This document shows, in pieces, positions 34,548-46,292 of a DNA stretch of 64,000 nucleotides. The notes under the pieces were generated by a model, which was not told the DNA's origin, did no database searches, and saw only the letters and a list, made by a program, of their open reading frames with translations. Each line of letters begins with the position of its first letter. The first letter of the stretch is position 1. The stretch lies in the NCBI GenBank assembly GCA_964616825.1, contig CAZTSX010000008.1, positions 62,001-126,000 on the forward strand. The letters run 5' to 3'. The translations under genes and the position numbers were made by a program. The DNA comes from QYOJ01 sp964616825. Lineage in GTDB: Bacteria; Bacteroidota; Bacteroidia; Bacteroidales; FEN-979.

Positions 34548-36290
34548 ATGAAAACAAAAAAGAAAATGTGGATAAAATTCAGGTTTAATAAAAGAGATAT
34601 CCTTTTGATCGCTATTCCGCTGATCACGGGTTTATTCTTTGGATGGCTATTTTTTCATGGAGCAGGGAGTGGACCAACTGCTTCAGTAAGTCAGGTAGAA
34701 CAAGAACATGGGAATGAAGAAGCCACCATCTGGACCTGCTCCATGCACCCGCAAATTCGGATGGATCACCCGGGTTTATGCCCAATTTGTGCGATGGATC
34801 TTATACCACTGGATAATTCTTCACAGGATAGCGAAATCTATAGCGCTGACGAGATCCTGCTAACAGAATCTGCCATGAAACTGGCTGATGTTCAAACCAT
34901 CCATGTCAACAGAACCTATCCGGATAAGCAGGTCTTATTATTGGGAAAGGTAATGGCTGATGAACGGAATATCACAGAGTTAACAGCAAGATTTGGTGGA
35001 AGGATTGAGAAGTTATTCGTCAACTTCACCGGCCAGAAAGTCAACAAAGGAGAGAAACTGGCTACGATCTATTCTCCCGACCTGGTCACAGCACAAAGAG
35101 AGCTTCTTGAGACCCTGGAGTATAAATTGACTAATCCTGAATTTTACAAGGCTACAAGAAACAAATTGAAACTCTGGGATCTGACCGAAGAGCAGATTAC
35201 CGCTATTGAAGAACTCGGGGAGCCACAGAGTTTCTTTGATGTGCTTTCACCGATCTCAGGAACGGTTACCATGCGGCATGTAGCTCTCGGTGACTATGTA
35301 AAAGAGGGAAGTGCCTTGTTTCAGGTCATCGATCTTACGAAGGTATGGGTCATGTTTGAAGCTTACGAGAGCGATCTGCCCTGGATTTCGTTAGGCGATA
35401 AGATAATCTATACAATCCAATCGATCCCTGGAAAACAATTCAAAGGAAGAATTGATTTTATTGAACCGTTTATCAACCCAAAAACCAGGGTATCCATGGT
35501 AAGGGTCGAACAACGGAATCCCGGACTAAAATTAAAACCAGGGATGTTCGCTAATGGTGTCATCACCTCGCGAATTGCATGGAACCGAAAGGATCTTGTG
35601 ATACCGAAAACGGCTGTATTATGGACTGGAAAAAGGGCTGTTGTCTATGTGAAAGCTCCTGGACGGGATCAGCCAACCTTTCAATACCGTGAAATCATAC
35701 TTGGACCTGCAGCAGGTGACTTTTACGTTGTAGCAGAAGGGCTCAAAGAGGGAGAAGAGATTGCTGTGAATGGTGTGTTTAAGATCGATGCTGCGGCGCA
35801 ACTGGCAGGAAAACCTAGCATGATGAATCCGTCAGGAGGCAAAGATCCTCGGTTTGCAAAACAGATTAAAACTGTCTACGATACCTATATTAAAATGAGT
35901 GTTGCCTTTGTGAATTCAGATCCTGACAAGGTGAAGCAACTCTCATCGAAGGTTCTTGAAGCAACGGAAAAGACGGATATGAAATGGCTGAAAGGTTCAT
36001 CTCATAACATCTGGATGAAACAACTCCCGGTTCTTGAAAATACCCTGGAGAAGATTGGAAACAGTCGTGAACTGGAAACGCAGCGGGCAGCTTTTGCAGG
36101 ATTTAATCTTGCATTTTATAAAGTCATCAAAGCGTTTGGACTGGGAAACAATACTACCTATTACCAGTATTGCCCCATGGCCCTTGGCGATAAAGGAGCA
36201 TATTGGTTTAGTAATACAAAGGATATCCGTAATCCCTATTTCGGTGATGCGATGCTGAAATGCGGGGAAACGAGGGAGATAATTAAATAA
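34548..36290 (+). CDS. cusB: CusB-like periplasmic adaptor with metal-binding and DUF3347 domains
   Basis: 580 aa. One N-terminal membrane anchor (DILLIAIPLITGLFFGWLFF). A heavy-metal-binding domain follows with WTCSMHP (Cys64, Met66, His67) and GLCPICAMDLIPL (Cys78, Cys81). The membrane-fusion core (FGGRIEKLFVNFTGQKVNKG lipoyl half, FDVLSPISGTVTMRHVALGD other half) spans to about residue 420. The C-terminal 140 residues are a DUF3347 domain (VYDTYIKMSVAFVNSD, YYQYCPMALGDKGAYW with conserved Cys). It probably delivers metal to CusA. Confidence 0.92.
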   Translation: MKTKKKMWIKFRFNKRDILLIAIPLITGLFFGWLFFHGAGSGPTASVSQVEQEHGNEEATIWTCSMHPQIRMDHPGLCPICAMDLIPLDNSSQDSEIYSADEILLTESAMKLADVQTIHVNRTYPDKQVLLLGKVMADERNITELTARFGGRIEKLFVNFTGQKVNKGEKLATIYSPDLVTAQRELLETLEYKLTNPEFYKATRNKLKLWDLTEEQITAIEELGEPQSFFDVLSPISGTVTMRHVALGDYVKEGSALFQVIDLTKVWVMFEAYESDLPWISLGDKIIYTIQSIPGKQFKGRIDFIEPFINPKTRVSMVRVEQRNPGLKLKPGMFANGVITSRIAWNRKDLVIPKTAVLWTGKRAVVYVKAPGRDQPTFQYREIILGPAAGDFYVVAEGLKEGEEIAVNGVFKIDAAAQLAGKPSMMNPSGGKDPRFAKQIKTVYDTYIKMSVAFVNSDPDKVKQLSSKVLEATEKTDMKWLKGSSHNIWMKQLPVLENTLEKIGNSRELETQRAAFAGFNLAFYKVIKAFGLGNNTTYYQYCPMALGDKGAYWFSNTKDIRNPYFGDAMLKCGETREIIK

Positions 36291-36300
36291 TTACGAAGTA

Positions 36301-36343
36301 CGATTTTCGATTTTCGATTATCAAACATCCAACATCCAATTAA
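36301..36343. repeat. Intergenic period-7 repeat (CGATTTT and CATCCAA units)
   Basis: Three CGATTTT-like heptamers run straight into CATCCAA-like heptamers in the same 7-base phase, between cusB and the HMA gene. Confidence 0.8.
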
Positions 36344-36373
36344 CTCTAATACAAACCTTTAAATTTAAAAACA

Positions 36374-36760
36374 ATGAAAACAAAATCAATGATGTTAATC
36401 GCAGGGCTGCTGTTTATCGGCATGACCTCACTGTTTGCCAGGGATGGCAAAACGGAGAAAATCACTGTGCACGGTAAATGCGGCATGTGTAAAAGCCGGA
36501 TCGAAAAAGCGGCCAAATCAGTTGAAGGTGTGGCAAAGGCCTCATGGGATGCTGCGGAGAAGGTACTCACCGTGAAATATGATGCAGGCACGACAACTGT
36601 TCTGGAGATCGAACAGGCCGTGGCCAAGGCCGGACACGATACAGAAAATGTAAGAGCTGATGATAAAGTCTATGACAAATTACATGGTTGCTGCAAATAT
36701 GAACGTCCTGACTTCAAAAAGAAAGTTGTAAAAAAAGGACATGAAGGTCACACTCATTGA
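36374..36760 (+). CDS. Exported heavy-metal-associated (HMA) domain protein
   Basis: 128 aa. Signal peptide (MLIAGLLFIGMTSLFA) then a ferredoxin-like HMA fold with the metal pair C36/C39 in HGKCGMCKSRIEKA, and VLTVKYDAGTTTVLEIEQAV. A second Cys pair (GCCKYE) and a His tail (GHEGHTH) follow. Likely a periplasmic Cu(I) chaperone for the pump. The stop overlaps the start of the TonB receptor. Confidence 0.9.
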   Translation: MKTKSMMLIAGLLFIGMTSLFARDGKTEKITVHGKCGMCKSRIEKAAKSVEGVAKASWDAAEKVLTVKYDAGTTTVLEIEQAVAKAGHDTENVRADDKVYDKLHGCCKYERPDFKKKVVKKGHEGHTH

Positions 36761-39117
36761 CCATCACAGGAATTTATAAACACTCTGGAATAATCCTGAT
36801 CACGGGTGTACTGTTTCTGCTGACCTCGACTATCGGTCCGGGTTTGCAGGGACAGTCTGTCCATGGTTTTGTCTATGAGCAAAACGACCGGAATCAGCAA
36901 ATTCCATTGGTTGGAGTGAATGTTTACTGGTTGGGGACAACCCAGGGAACGTTTACTGATGCCGAAGGAAATTTTGTTCTCTCCACTGGCGGAAATACCG
37001 ATCACCGGCTGGTTTTCAGCCTGGTTGGATATACGAAAGACACCATAGCAGTTTCGACAGATTTTCAGTCTGTCGAACTCGAGATGCATCCTGATGAACT
37101 GTTGCTTGGAGAGGTGGAAGTTGTTGGAAGAATAGAGGATTCCTACCTTTCTAGACTCAATCCGCAGTATACCCAGGTGATCACCGGTGGGGAGCTTGAA
37201 CGGGCAGCCTGTTGCAACCTGGCTGAGAGTTTTGAGACTAACGCTTCTGTGGATGTCTCTTACAGCGATGCTATTTCCGGAGCCCGGCAGATCCAGTTGC
37301 TTGGATTGTCTGGTTTATACAGTCAGATCATGACGGAGAATGTTCCGTTGATATCCGGACTGGCCGCACCTTATGGCCTGACCTACATCCCAGGGCCGTG
37401 GATGGAGTCGATCCAGATATCCAAAGGCTCCTCAACAGTGGCAAACGGGTACGAGTCTATCACCGGTCAGATCAATGTGGAATATAAAAAGCCGGAAGAT
37501 AGCGAAAAACTGTTCTTGAATCTATATGGGAACAGCAACCTGCGAGTAGAGCTGAATGGAAACGGAACCATCCGGATCAATGATAAACTCAGTACCATGC
37601 TGCTGGTTCATGGCAGCGACAGACGCCACAAATTTGACCGGAATGGCGATGGTTTCATGGATCTGCCTCTCTCTACCACGTTGACGGCCATGAACAGGTG
37701 GGACTTTATCAATCCCGGAAAATTCAGTTCAAGGTTTGCTGTCAAATACCTTTACGAAGACCGCAACGGTGGTCAGATGGCATTTGATCCCAATTCTTTC
37801 ACCTTCGATACATCCGGGATCAGCAATAACAAAAAGAAGTACGGTATTGGCATCACCACCAATCGCCTGGAGATGTTCTGGAAGAATCGATTCTTATTGG
37901 GTCAATTCGGAAACACATCCATGGATGTCAATTTCTCCGGTATCAACCATCATCAGGATGGCTATTATGGGATCAACAAGTACCATGGACATGAACAACG
38001 ATTTCATGCGATGGGCGCCATCTCCACAGGATTCAACGAGAATATGCACAAGATATCTGCTGGCATCAGTTATTCCCTGGATGATTATTCAGAGAACTAT
38101 GCCCAGCACCAGCTTTCCTATGATAAATACTTATCGTCAGGAATGATGAGTAATGGACTCTATCCAATAACAAGGGATACATTAGTCAACTTAAATATGG
38201 ACCGTACCGAGTGGGTCGCTGGAGCTTTCCTGGAATACACGTTTGACCTCTGCCCTCTGTTTATCCTGATTGCCGGCGTTCGGGTGGATTATAACAACCT
38301 GTATGGTGTGCTTTTCACGCCCAGATTGCATCTCAGGCATCAGATCAATGAGTCCATGATCATCCGCGGCTCGGTGGGAAAAGGCTACCGGACAGCGAAT
38401 CTGCTGGCAGAAAATAGCAACCTGTTCGTGAGTCAGCGGGTATGGCATTTGAACGAAACCCTCGATCAGGAGGAGGCGTGGAACTTCGGATTCAATCTCG
38501 CCAAGGATTTCAACCTGTTCAAGCGTGATGCGCAAGTCAGCTTCGACATCTATCAGACCAGTTTCGTGAACCAGGTGATTGTGGATGTGGATAGCATCCC
38601 GACGGAGGTCTTTTTCTATAACCTCGATGGGAGCTCATACTCAATCAGCTTGCAGACTCAGCTTACAGTAAGGCCCATAGAGGGATTTGTGGTTACGGCC
38701 GCCTTCCGTCTCAACGATGTAAAGGTGACCGAAGGGGGAAGGCTGAAAACCAAAGCCATGGCGAATGCATATAAAGGACTTTTATCATTGTCCTATACCA
38801 CATTATCAGAACAGTGGGAGTTTGACCTGACAGGCCAGTTGAACGGTCCGGCCCGGCTTCCCGATTCCGATAAACTTCCTGAAGAGTTCAAGCAGTCATC
38901 TTATTCGCCAGTATGGTTTAACCTGATGGCTCAGGTCTCCCGAAAAATAAATAAGTTTGAGATATATGTGGGAGGAGAGAACCTGACCAACTTCCGGCAA
39001 CTGGATCCGATCAGACAATATCAAGCACCTTATCGTCCCTATTTTGATGGTTCCATGGTTTGGGGCCCGATTACCGGGATCTCGGTTTACGCAGGTGTAA
39101 GGTATACGTTGAAGTAG
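36757..39117 (+). CDS. TonB-dependent receptor of the copper island
   Basis: 786 aa with a TTG start that overlaps the HMA stop (TTGA); no ATG or GTG lies nearby in frame. N-terminal signal (GIILITGVLFLLTSTIG), CarboxypepD_reg-like domain (VHGFVYEQNDRNQQIPLVGV), plug (GGELERAACCNLAESFETN, QIQLLGLSGLYSQIMTENVP, SSTVANGYESITGQINVEY), and barrel ending VYAGVRYTLK. Receptors with the AACCNLAESF plug often accompany copper genes. The CC pair may contact metal, which is inference. It may import a metal complex or act in export; direction cannot be told. Confidence 0.87.
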   Translation: MTITGIYKHSGIILITGVLFLLTSTIGPGLQGQSVHGFVYEQNDRNQQIPLVGVNVYWLGTTQGTFTDAEGNFVLSTGGNTDHRLVFSLVGYTKDTIAVSTDFQSVELEMHPDELLLGEVEVVGRIEDSYLSRLNPQYTQVITGGELERAACCNLAESFETNASVDVSYSDAISGARQIQLLGLSGLYSQIMTENVPLISGLAAPYGLTYIPGPWMESIQISKGSSTVANGYESITGQINVEYKKPEDSEKLFLNLYGNSNLRVELNGNGTIRINDKLSTMLLVHGSDRRHKFDRNGDGFMDLPLSTTLTAMNRWDFINPGKFSSRFAVKYLYEDRNGGQMAFDPNSFTFDTSGISNNKKKYGIGITTNRLEMFWKNRFLLGQFGNTSMDVNFSGINHHQDGYYGINKYHGHEQRFHAMGAISTGFNENMHKISAGISYSLDDYSENYAQHQLSYDKYLSSGMMSNGLYPITRDTLVNLNMDRTEWVAGAFLEYTFDLCPLFILIAGVRVDYNNLYGVLFTPRLHLRHQINESMIIRGSVGKGYRTANLLAENSNLFVSQRVWHLNETLDQEEAWNFGFNLAKDFNLFKRDAQVSFDIYQTSFVNQVIVDVDSIPTEVFFYNLDGSSYSISLQTQLTVRPIEGFVVTAAFRLNDVKVTEGGRLKTKAMANAYKGLLSLSYTTLSEQWEFDLTGQLNGPARLPDSDKLPEEFKQSSYSPVWFNLMAQVSRKINKFEIYVGGENLTNFRQLDPIRQYQAPYRPYFDGSMVWGPITGISVYAGVRYTLK

Positions 39118-39141
39118 GAGGTAAGAGGATTTTTCTTCATG

Positions 39142-39864
39142 TTATGTGTTGCAATATTTATCAGGATTATCCCTAATATATCCTCGAATTACTTCCAACT
39201 CTTTATCATTCCTGATTATTCTATCGTAATAATTTCTTTGCCAGATAATACGCCCACATTCCCTGGACAATTTGTTGATTCGTTTTGTTGTTTGTGTTTT
39301 GAATTGGGCCATGATTGCACCAACCGAACCGGATTGAGGTCCCCGGGGACGGAATTGGGTTGTAGGGGCGACCGGTCCGGTCGCCCCTACGGTTGTATTA
39401 TTTTCCATCCCGGTCGCCCCTACNNNNNNNNNNNNNNNNNNNNNNNNNNNNNNNNNNNNNNNNNNNNNNNNNNNNNNNNNNNNNNNNNNNNNNNNNNNNN
39501 NNNNNNNNNNNNNNNNNNNNNNNCCGGTCGCCCCTACGGTTGTATTATTTTCCATCCCGGTCGCCCCTACAGATGGTTTTGGGAATAATGCAATGATCCC
39601 ATGAAAATGGTCAGGCATTACAATGAATTCATCCAGTTTCACATTACATCGGATAATTGGTGTTTTCAACCATTCATCTTGTACAATTTCACCAATTTCA
39701 TTCAGGATAATCTTCCCATTTGTTTTCACCCCAAACATGATCTTACATCCCTGGCATGTGACAATTGTGATGAAATACATCCCTGGCCGGGTATAATCGT
39801 ACCCCCTTAACCTGATAGATTTTCGATGATGAATTTCAGGATTAAATTTTCTGATAAAATACAT
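39142..39864 (-). CDS. REP-associated tyrosine transposase (RAYT, Y1_Tnp family), interrupted by gap
   Basis: 240 codons as assembled, including 100 N that hide an unknown length. The HUH metal site is in VMPDHFHGII; the nucleophilic Tyr is probably in WQRNYYDRIIRN. N-terminal RLRGYDYTRPGMYFITIVTC is typical of the family. Between the HUH motif and the last third the frame runs through VGATGMENNTT repeats and VGATGPVAPT, which are the translation of the REP palindrome itself. RAYTs mobilise REP palindromes. Length without the repeat would be near the normal 180-200. Confidence 0.87.
   Translation of the reverse strand: MYFIRKFNPEIHHRKSIRLRGYDYTRPGMYFITIVTCQGCKIMFGVKTNGKIILNEIGEIVQDEWLKTPIIRCNVKLDEFIVMPDHFHGIIALFPKPSVGATGMENNTTVGATXXXXXXXXXXXXXXXXXXXXXXXXXXXXXXXXXXVGATGMENNTTVGATGPVAPTTQFRPRGPQSGSVGAIMAQFKTQTTKRINKLSRECGRIIWQRNYYDRIIRNDKELEVIRGYIRDNPDKYCNT
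39362..39390. repeat. REP palindrome inside the RAYT gene
   Basis: GTAGGGGCGACC and GGTCGCCCCTAC arms around GGTCC. In the minus-strand frame it encodes VGATGPVAPT. Confidence 0.9.
39391..39570. repeat. 33-bp tandem repeat derived from a REP half, with 100-N gap
   Basis: Unit CGGTCGCCCCTAC plus GGTTGTATTATTTTCCATCC, 33 bases (11 codons, VGATGMENNTT in reverse). Copies are visible on each side of N at 39424-39523, so the true copy number is unknown. Confidence 0.9.
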
Positions 39865-39941
39865 GTGATATTTTACCCTTAATCCTGTTTTCTATGAAAA
39901 GGTTATATGTTATGTTCGAAAAAATGTTGATCAATCCATTT

Positions 39942-39970
39942 GTAGGGGCGACCGGGCCGGTTGCCCCTAC
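39942..39970. repeat. REP palindrome upstream of the RAYT gene
   Basis: GTAGGGGCGACC and GGTTGCCCCTAC arms. It lies 78 bases upstream of the transposase start, in the region between RAYT and ppdK. Confidence 0.9.
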
Positions 39971-40034
39971 AAATGCCATGACCTTCGACCTTCGATCCTT
40001 TTTAATTCCGCGCGGCCTTTCTCCTCGCTTTATT

Positions 40035-42779
<2,745 letters not shown>

Positions 42780-42811
42780 AGTAATTCTATTTATCGGGTC
42801 TGTTAAGTGCG

Positions 42812-42819
42812 CAAAAATA
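42812..42819 (-). promoter_or_regulatory. Bacteroidota -7 element for ppdK
   Basis: TATTTTTG on the minus strand, 32 bases upstream of the ppdK ATG. Confidence 0.55.
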
Positions 42820-42855
42820 CGAAAAAAATCGGGTGAGAGAATTTGCCTAATCTGC

Positions 42856-42863
42856 TATCTTTG
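42856..42863 (+). promoter_or_regulatory. Bacteroidota -7 element for the GNAT gene
   Basis: TATCTTTG, followed by a period-8 repeat that forms most of the leader of the acetyltransferase gene. Confidence 0.55.
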
Positions 42864-42879
42864 TGTATTTGCAATTTGC

Positions 42880-42932
42880 CGGATGGTGGATGGCTGGATG
42901 GCTGGATGGCTGGATAAATGGATAACTGGATG
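42880..42932. repeat. Leader period-8 repeat (CTGGATGG unit)
   Basis: Six or so CTGGATGG-like octamers between the -7 element and the GNAT start. The start ATG itself lies in the last copy. Confidence 0.85.
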
Positions 42933-43445
42933 AAAATAACTATCAGGAAGGAACGAGAAAGCGATTTACTCGTCATCAAGAATATCAATGACATGGCATT
43001 TGAACAGGACAATGAAGGGATTTTAGTTGAAAAATTAAGAAAACGACCGGAGTTTATTCGTGAACTTTCACTTGTTGCGGAGTTTCAAGGGGATGTCGTT
43101 GGCCATATCCTCTTTTTTCCAATTTCAATCAAAACAAAAACGGGATTCTACTCTACGATCTCTCTTGCACCAATGGCAGTCATCCCTGAATTTCAGAATC
43201 AGGGGATAGGAGGTCAATTGGTAAATGAAGGGTTGGCAAAGGTTAAAGAACTGGGTCATAAATCAGTGGTTGTGCTCGGTCATCCTGAGTATTACCCGAG
43301 GTTCAGATTCCGGAAAGCGAGTGAATGGAAGTTAACCGTCCCGTTCCCATGCCCTGATGAAGCGATGATGGCATTGGAGTTTGAGCAGGGTACGTTAAAG
43401 ACTGGAATGATCGAGTTTTTACCGGAATATTTTGAGGCACTCTGA
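42930..43445 (+). CDS. GNAT-family N-acetyltransferase
   Basis: 171 aa from the ATG at 42930 (MKITIRKERESDLLVI); an earlier ATG at 42918 lies in the tandem repeat. The acetyl-CoA-binding motif A is APMAVIPEFQNQGIGGQLVN, and VVVLGHPEYYPRFRFRKA is the C-terminal motif seen in YhbS-like acetyltransferases. The substrate is unknown. Flanked on both sides by tandem repeats. Confidence 0.88.
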   Translation: MKITIRKERESDLLVIKNINDMAFEQDNEGILVEKLRKRPEFIRELSLVAEFQGDVVGHILFFPISIKTKTGFYSTISLAPMAVIPEFQNQGIGGQLVNEGLAKVKELGHKSVVVLGHPEYYPRFRFRKASEWKLTVPFPCPDEAMMALEFEQGTLKTGMIEFLPEYFEAL

Positions 43446-43455
43446 CTCCGTTCAA

Positions 43456-43608
43456 GGTACAAGACTCAAAACTCAAAACTCAAANNNNNNNNNNNNNNNN
43501 NNNNNNNNNNNNNNNNNNNNNNNNNNNNNNNNNNNNNNNNNNNNNNNNNNNNNNNNNNNNNNNNNNNNNNNNNNNNNNNNNNNNACTCAAAACTCAAAAC
43601 TCAAAGAC
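43456..43608. repeat. ACTCAAA period-7 repeat with 100-N gap
   Basis: Perfect ACTCAAA heptamers on both sides of N at 43485-43584, between the GNAT and alkaline phosphatase genes. The true copy number is hidden by the gap. Confidence 0.9.
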
Positions 43609-43655
43609 TACGATTAAGTAATACTTCCCCACTCTCCTTCTCACCACATCTTGGA

Positions 43656-45317
43656 TTAAAATTCTCCCTGAAGGATTTTTCCTGTATTTCCAGGGATAAA
43701 GAAATGTTCGATGGGTTGAACATAGATAGCCAGTGATGAGAATGGGATTTGCTTGATCGGTTTATCTTTGTTGAAAATCGTCAGGTAATCGGTGGATGCT
43801 AATATCTCTGCGTGCTTATTTGATTTTTCACCGGGCCGGATGATCAGCCTGGCCCCGGTGGTATCAGGATTGACGATTTTCCAGTTCAATCCCTGTAGCG
43901 CCACTGAATCGACACAAAAGTAGTTGGAAGTAAGAGAGTCAAGATTGGGAGAGTCGAGGACCTCTGTCAGGTAATGATGAAGTTCCGTGTTTTTGATTAC
44001 GCCGGACGGACGGTAATTCGCTGGGTGATAAGCCGCCAGCATGACATCCTCACCGGTATGGCCATGCGTAGTAAATCCAATAAATGTGTCTCGGCTTATA
44101 AGTTGTGCTACAGTGACAGGCAGTAGGTATTTGTCATCTGAACTAACGGCATTGGCCACCTTTTCTGTTTCTTCTTCAGAAAGCCTGATACCGGTATTCT
44201 CGAAAAAAATGGCTCTGGCATCTGATGGATTCTCACGTATCAACATAGTCAATCCTTCAGCTGTCATTTTACAATTACGCAGCGGTTGAATTAAATCACT
44301 GATCGCCATCACATCATACATGCGGTTCGACCGGCTATTTCCGAGGCTTATGCCACTATTCCCATGATCTGGAACAATAACAACCGCTGTATAGCCGTCG
44401 CGGTTGGCAAAGTCCATGGCTTCTTTTACAGCATCGTCGAAGGCAAGGTATTCGGTGATGACGCCTACAGGATCATTGGTATGAGCCGACCAGTCGATCT
44501 TACTTCCCTCAACCATCAGAAAGAATCCGTTAGTATTGGTTGACAGTGTTTTGATGGCTTTACGTGTCATTTCCGCCAGGGAGGGGGCTTTTTCAGAATT
44601 TCTGTCGAGCTCATTAGGCAGAAAGCTATCGGTAAACAGGCCAAAAACCAACGTGTCAGCAGGAGTGAGTTCATCGAACTGCTCAACGGTTGTCACCAGG
44701 TTATAGTTTCGGGAACGAAGCGTTGAGAACAGATCCAGGCCATCTGCCCGTTTGTCCGGGTCGAGGTATTGCAAACCACCGCCAAACACGACATTCAATT
44801 TGTTGTGCACCATCTGTATAGCAATCGCATCCTGGTCGTCTCGGTCTGGTGTGTGTGCAGAAAAATCGGCTGGGGTAGCATGAGTAAATTGTGAAGTCAT
44901 TACGATACCGGTAGATTTCCCCTGAAGCTTTGCTGCTTCCAGGATTGTAAAAAGGGGGTGATAGGCACGATCCAGATCTACCTTGATGAGATCTCTCTCT
45001 CCGGACGATATGGGATAAGTTGCTACAAAGCCTGTATTGGACAGGTAGCCGGTTGCATAAGTGCTTCCGGCAGGAGCGGAATCGCCGATAGGGGAGTCGG
45101 AGTTATAGGTGGAGACCATCCCGCAGATATGTGGATCGATAGCTAACCGGCAGTTGTCGGCAGCACAGGTGCCAAATTTATACCAGCGGGCAATCGATAG
45201 GATTTCGCTGCTGGTTCCATCCGGGATCATCAGGATCACGTTTTTCACCTTCACCTGGGCGAATACCGATGAGACAATCGCAACGACAAAGCATATGATA
45301 TAGAGTTTTCGTTTCAT
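43656..45317 (-). CDS. Alkaline phosphatase
   Basis: 553 aa with a signal peptide (LYIICFVVAIVSSVFA), so it is exported. A metal-binding Asp is in ILMIPDGTS (Asp33) and the nucleophilic Ser is in GDSAPAGSTYATGY (Asp79-Ser80). VVIVPDHGNSG and FTTHGHTGEDV hold further zinc ligands. It belongs to the PhoA superfamily and releases phosphate from organic esters in the periplasm. It has a C-terminal extension of about 100 residues beyond the core, without a T9SS tail. Confidence 0.92.
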   Translation of the reverse strand: MKRKLYIICFVVAIVSSVFAQVKVKNVILMIPDGTSSEILSIARWYKFGTCAADNCRLAIDPHICGMVSTYNSDSPIGDSAPAGSTYATGYLSNTGFVATYPISSGERDLIKVDLDRAYHPLFTILEAAKLQGKSTGIVMTSQFTHATPADFSAHTPDRDDQDAIAIQMVHNKLNVVFGGGLQYLDPDKRADGLDLFSTLRSRNYNLVTTVEQFDELTPADTLVFGLFTDSFLPNELDRNSEKAPSLAEMTRKAIKTLSTNTNGFFLMVEGSKIDWSAHTNDPVGVITEYLAFDDAVKEAMDFANRDGYTAVVIVPDHGNSGISLGNSRSNRMYDVMAISDLIQPLRNCKMTAEGLTMLIRENPSDARAIFFENTGIRLSEEETEKVANAVSSDDKYLLPVTVAQLISRDTFIGFTTHGHTGEDVMLAAYHPANYRPSGVIKNTELHHYLTEVLDSPNLDSLTSNYFCVDSVALQGLNWKIVNPDTTGARLIIRPGEKSNKHAEILASTDYLTIFNKDKPIKQIPFSSLAIYVQPIEHFFIPGNTGKILQGEF

Positions 45318-45383
45318 GGCAGAGAAAATTTGTGCTAAATTACAAAGAAGCTAAAGACTCACTGTAAAATTATCAGGTGATAG

Positions 45384-45416
45384 TTGCCTATAGATAGTTT
45401 AAATTGCGTATATTTA
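45384..45416 (+). promoter_or_regulatory. Probable promoter for the Reeler-type gene
   Basis: TTG at 45384, a 22-base spacer and TATATTTA (one mismatch to TAnnTTTG) at 45409-45416, 16 bases before the ATG at 45432. Confidence 0.4.
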
Positions 45417-45431
45417 CAAAAAACAGATGCT

Positions 45432-46226
45432 ATGAAGAACCAATACAAAATTTTCATTCCGGTCGTAGCAGTAGCATTCGTCTTCCTGATGGCGAGTTTC
45501 GGAGGAGGGGATGGCTCAAAATATCCGATCGGAGCCCCCCCGGGTTATACAAACTCACCCGGCGATGGCAAGAATTGCACTCACTGTATGGGAGGGACAG
45601 CCGTTCCTGTTGCCGATTGGATTACCTCTGATATTCCATTGTCCGGCTATGTTCCCGGGATAACTTATAACATCATGGTTACAGCAACCGGGACAGGGTA
45701 CAAGGGTTTTGAACTCTCTCCTCAGAGCCAGGATGGTTATCTTCTAGGAACTCTGATCTCAGGGATGGAAAACAAACTTGTTGGCTCGGGTAAATATGTG
45801 ACTCACAAGAACTCATTTTCGGAGAACCCGATGAGCTGGACCTTTCAATGGACTGCACCGGATCCCGGAGTGGGAGCCATCACATTCTATGCATGCGCTA
45901 TTGTTGGAATGTTAAATACCAAGACCACAACGATGATTGCTCCACAAAATACGTTAGGGATAAATGATCAAAAGACCATTCCTGTCAGGATCTATCCGAA
46001 CCCGGTGGTGGACAAGTTAACCGTTTCATTCTCGCCCAATGGTGCTGAAACGGTTAAACTGGAGTTACTCTCAATCGATGGCAAAATGATCTCCAATTTA
46101 TTCCAGGGAGCCTATTTTGCAGGAGAACAATCCTTGGTATTTCCAATCGATCTGGAGGCAGGGATCTATTTGTTGAGGATCCAGACAGAGAATGAAAACC
46201 AAATCAGGAAACTGATCGTCCTCTAA
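45432..46226 (+). CDS. Secreted Reeler/choice-of-anchor V protein with T9SS sorting tail
   Basis: 264 aa from the ATG at 45432 (MKNQYKIFIPVVAVAFVFL signal). An in-frame start at 45384 would run through the promoter. The N-terminal NSPGDGKNCTHCMGG and Tyr-rich beta domain (YVPGITYNIMVTATGTG, SWTFQWTAPDPGVGAITFYA) match the Reelin-like choice-of-anchor V domain. The C-terminus is a type A T9SS tail: VRIYPNPVVDKLTV to GIYLLRIQTENENQIRKLIV. It is secreted and anchored to the surface through the T9SS. The ligand is unknown. Confidence 0.87.
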   Translation: MKNQYKIFIPVVAVAFVFLMASFGGGDGSKYPIGAPPGYTNSPGDGKNCTHCMGGTAVPVADWITSDIPLSGYVPGITYNIMVTATGTGYKGFELSPQSQDGYLLGTLISGMENKLVGSGKYVTHKNSFSENPMSWTFQWTAPDPGVGAITFYACAIVGMLNTKTTTMIAPQNTLGINDQKTIPVRIYPNPVVDKLTVSFSPNGAETVKLELLSIDGKMISNLFQGAYFAGEQSLVFPIDLEAGIYLLRIQTENENQIRKLIVL

Positions 46227-46292
46227 AATTGGTTCCTTATTTCTTCTTTTTCTTTGACGATTTACGAATTGGCGCTGCTATTCTGCTGAGGA

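Noticed and set aside
43456..43608. ACTCAAA array as a CRISPR
   Set aside because: Seven-base units without spacers and no cas genes; a simple tandem repeat.
43432..43617. Frame running across the 100-N gap
   Set aside because: Consists of the ACTCAAA repeat and N placeholders.
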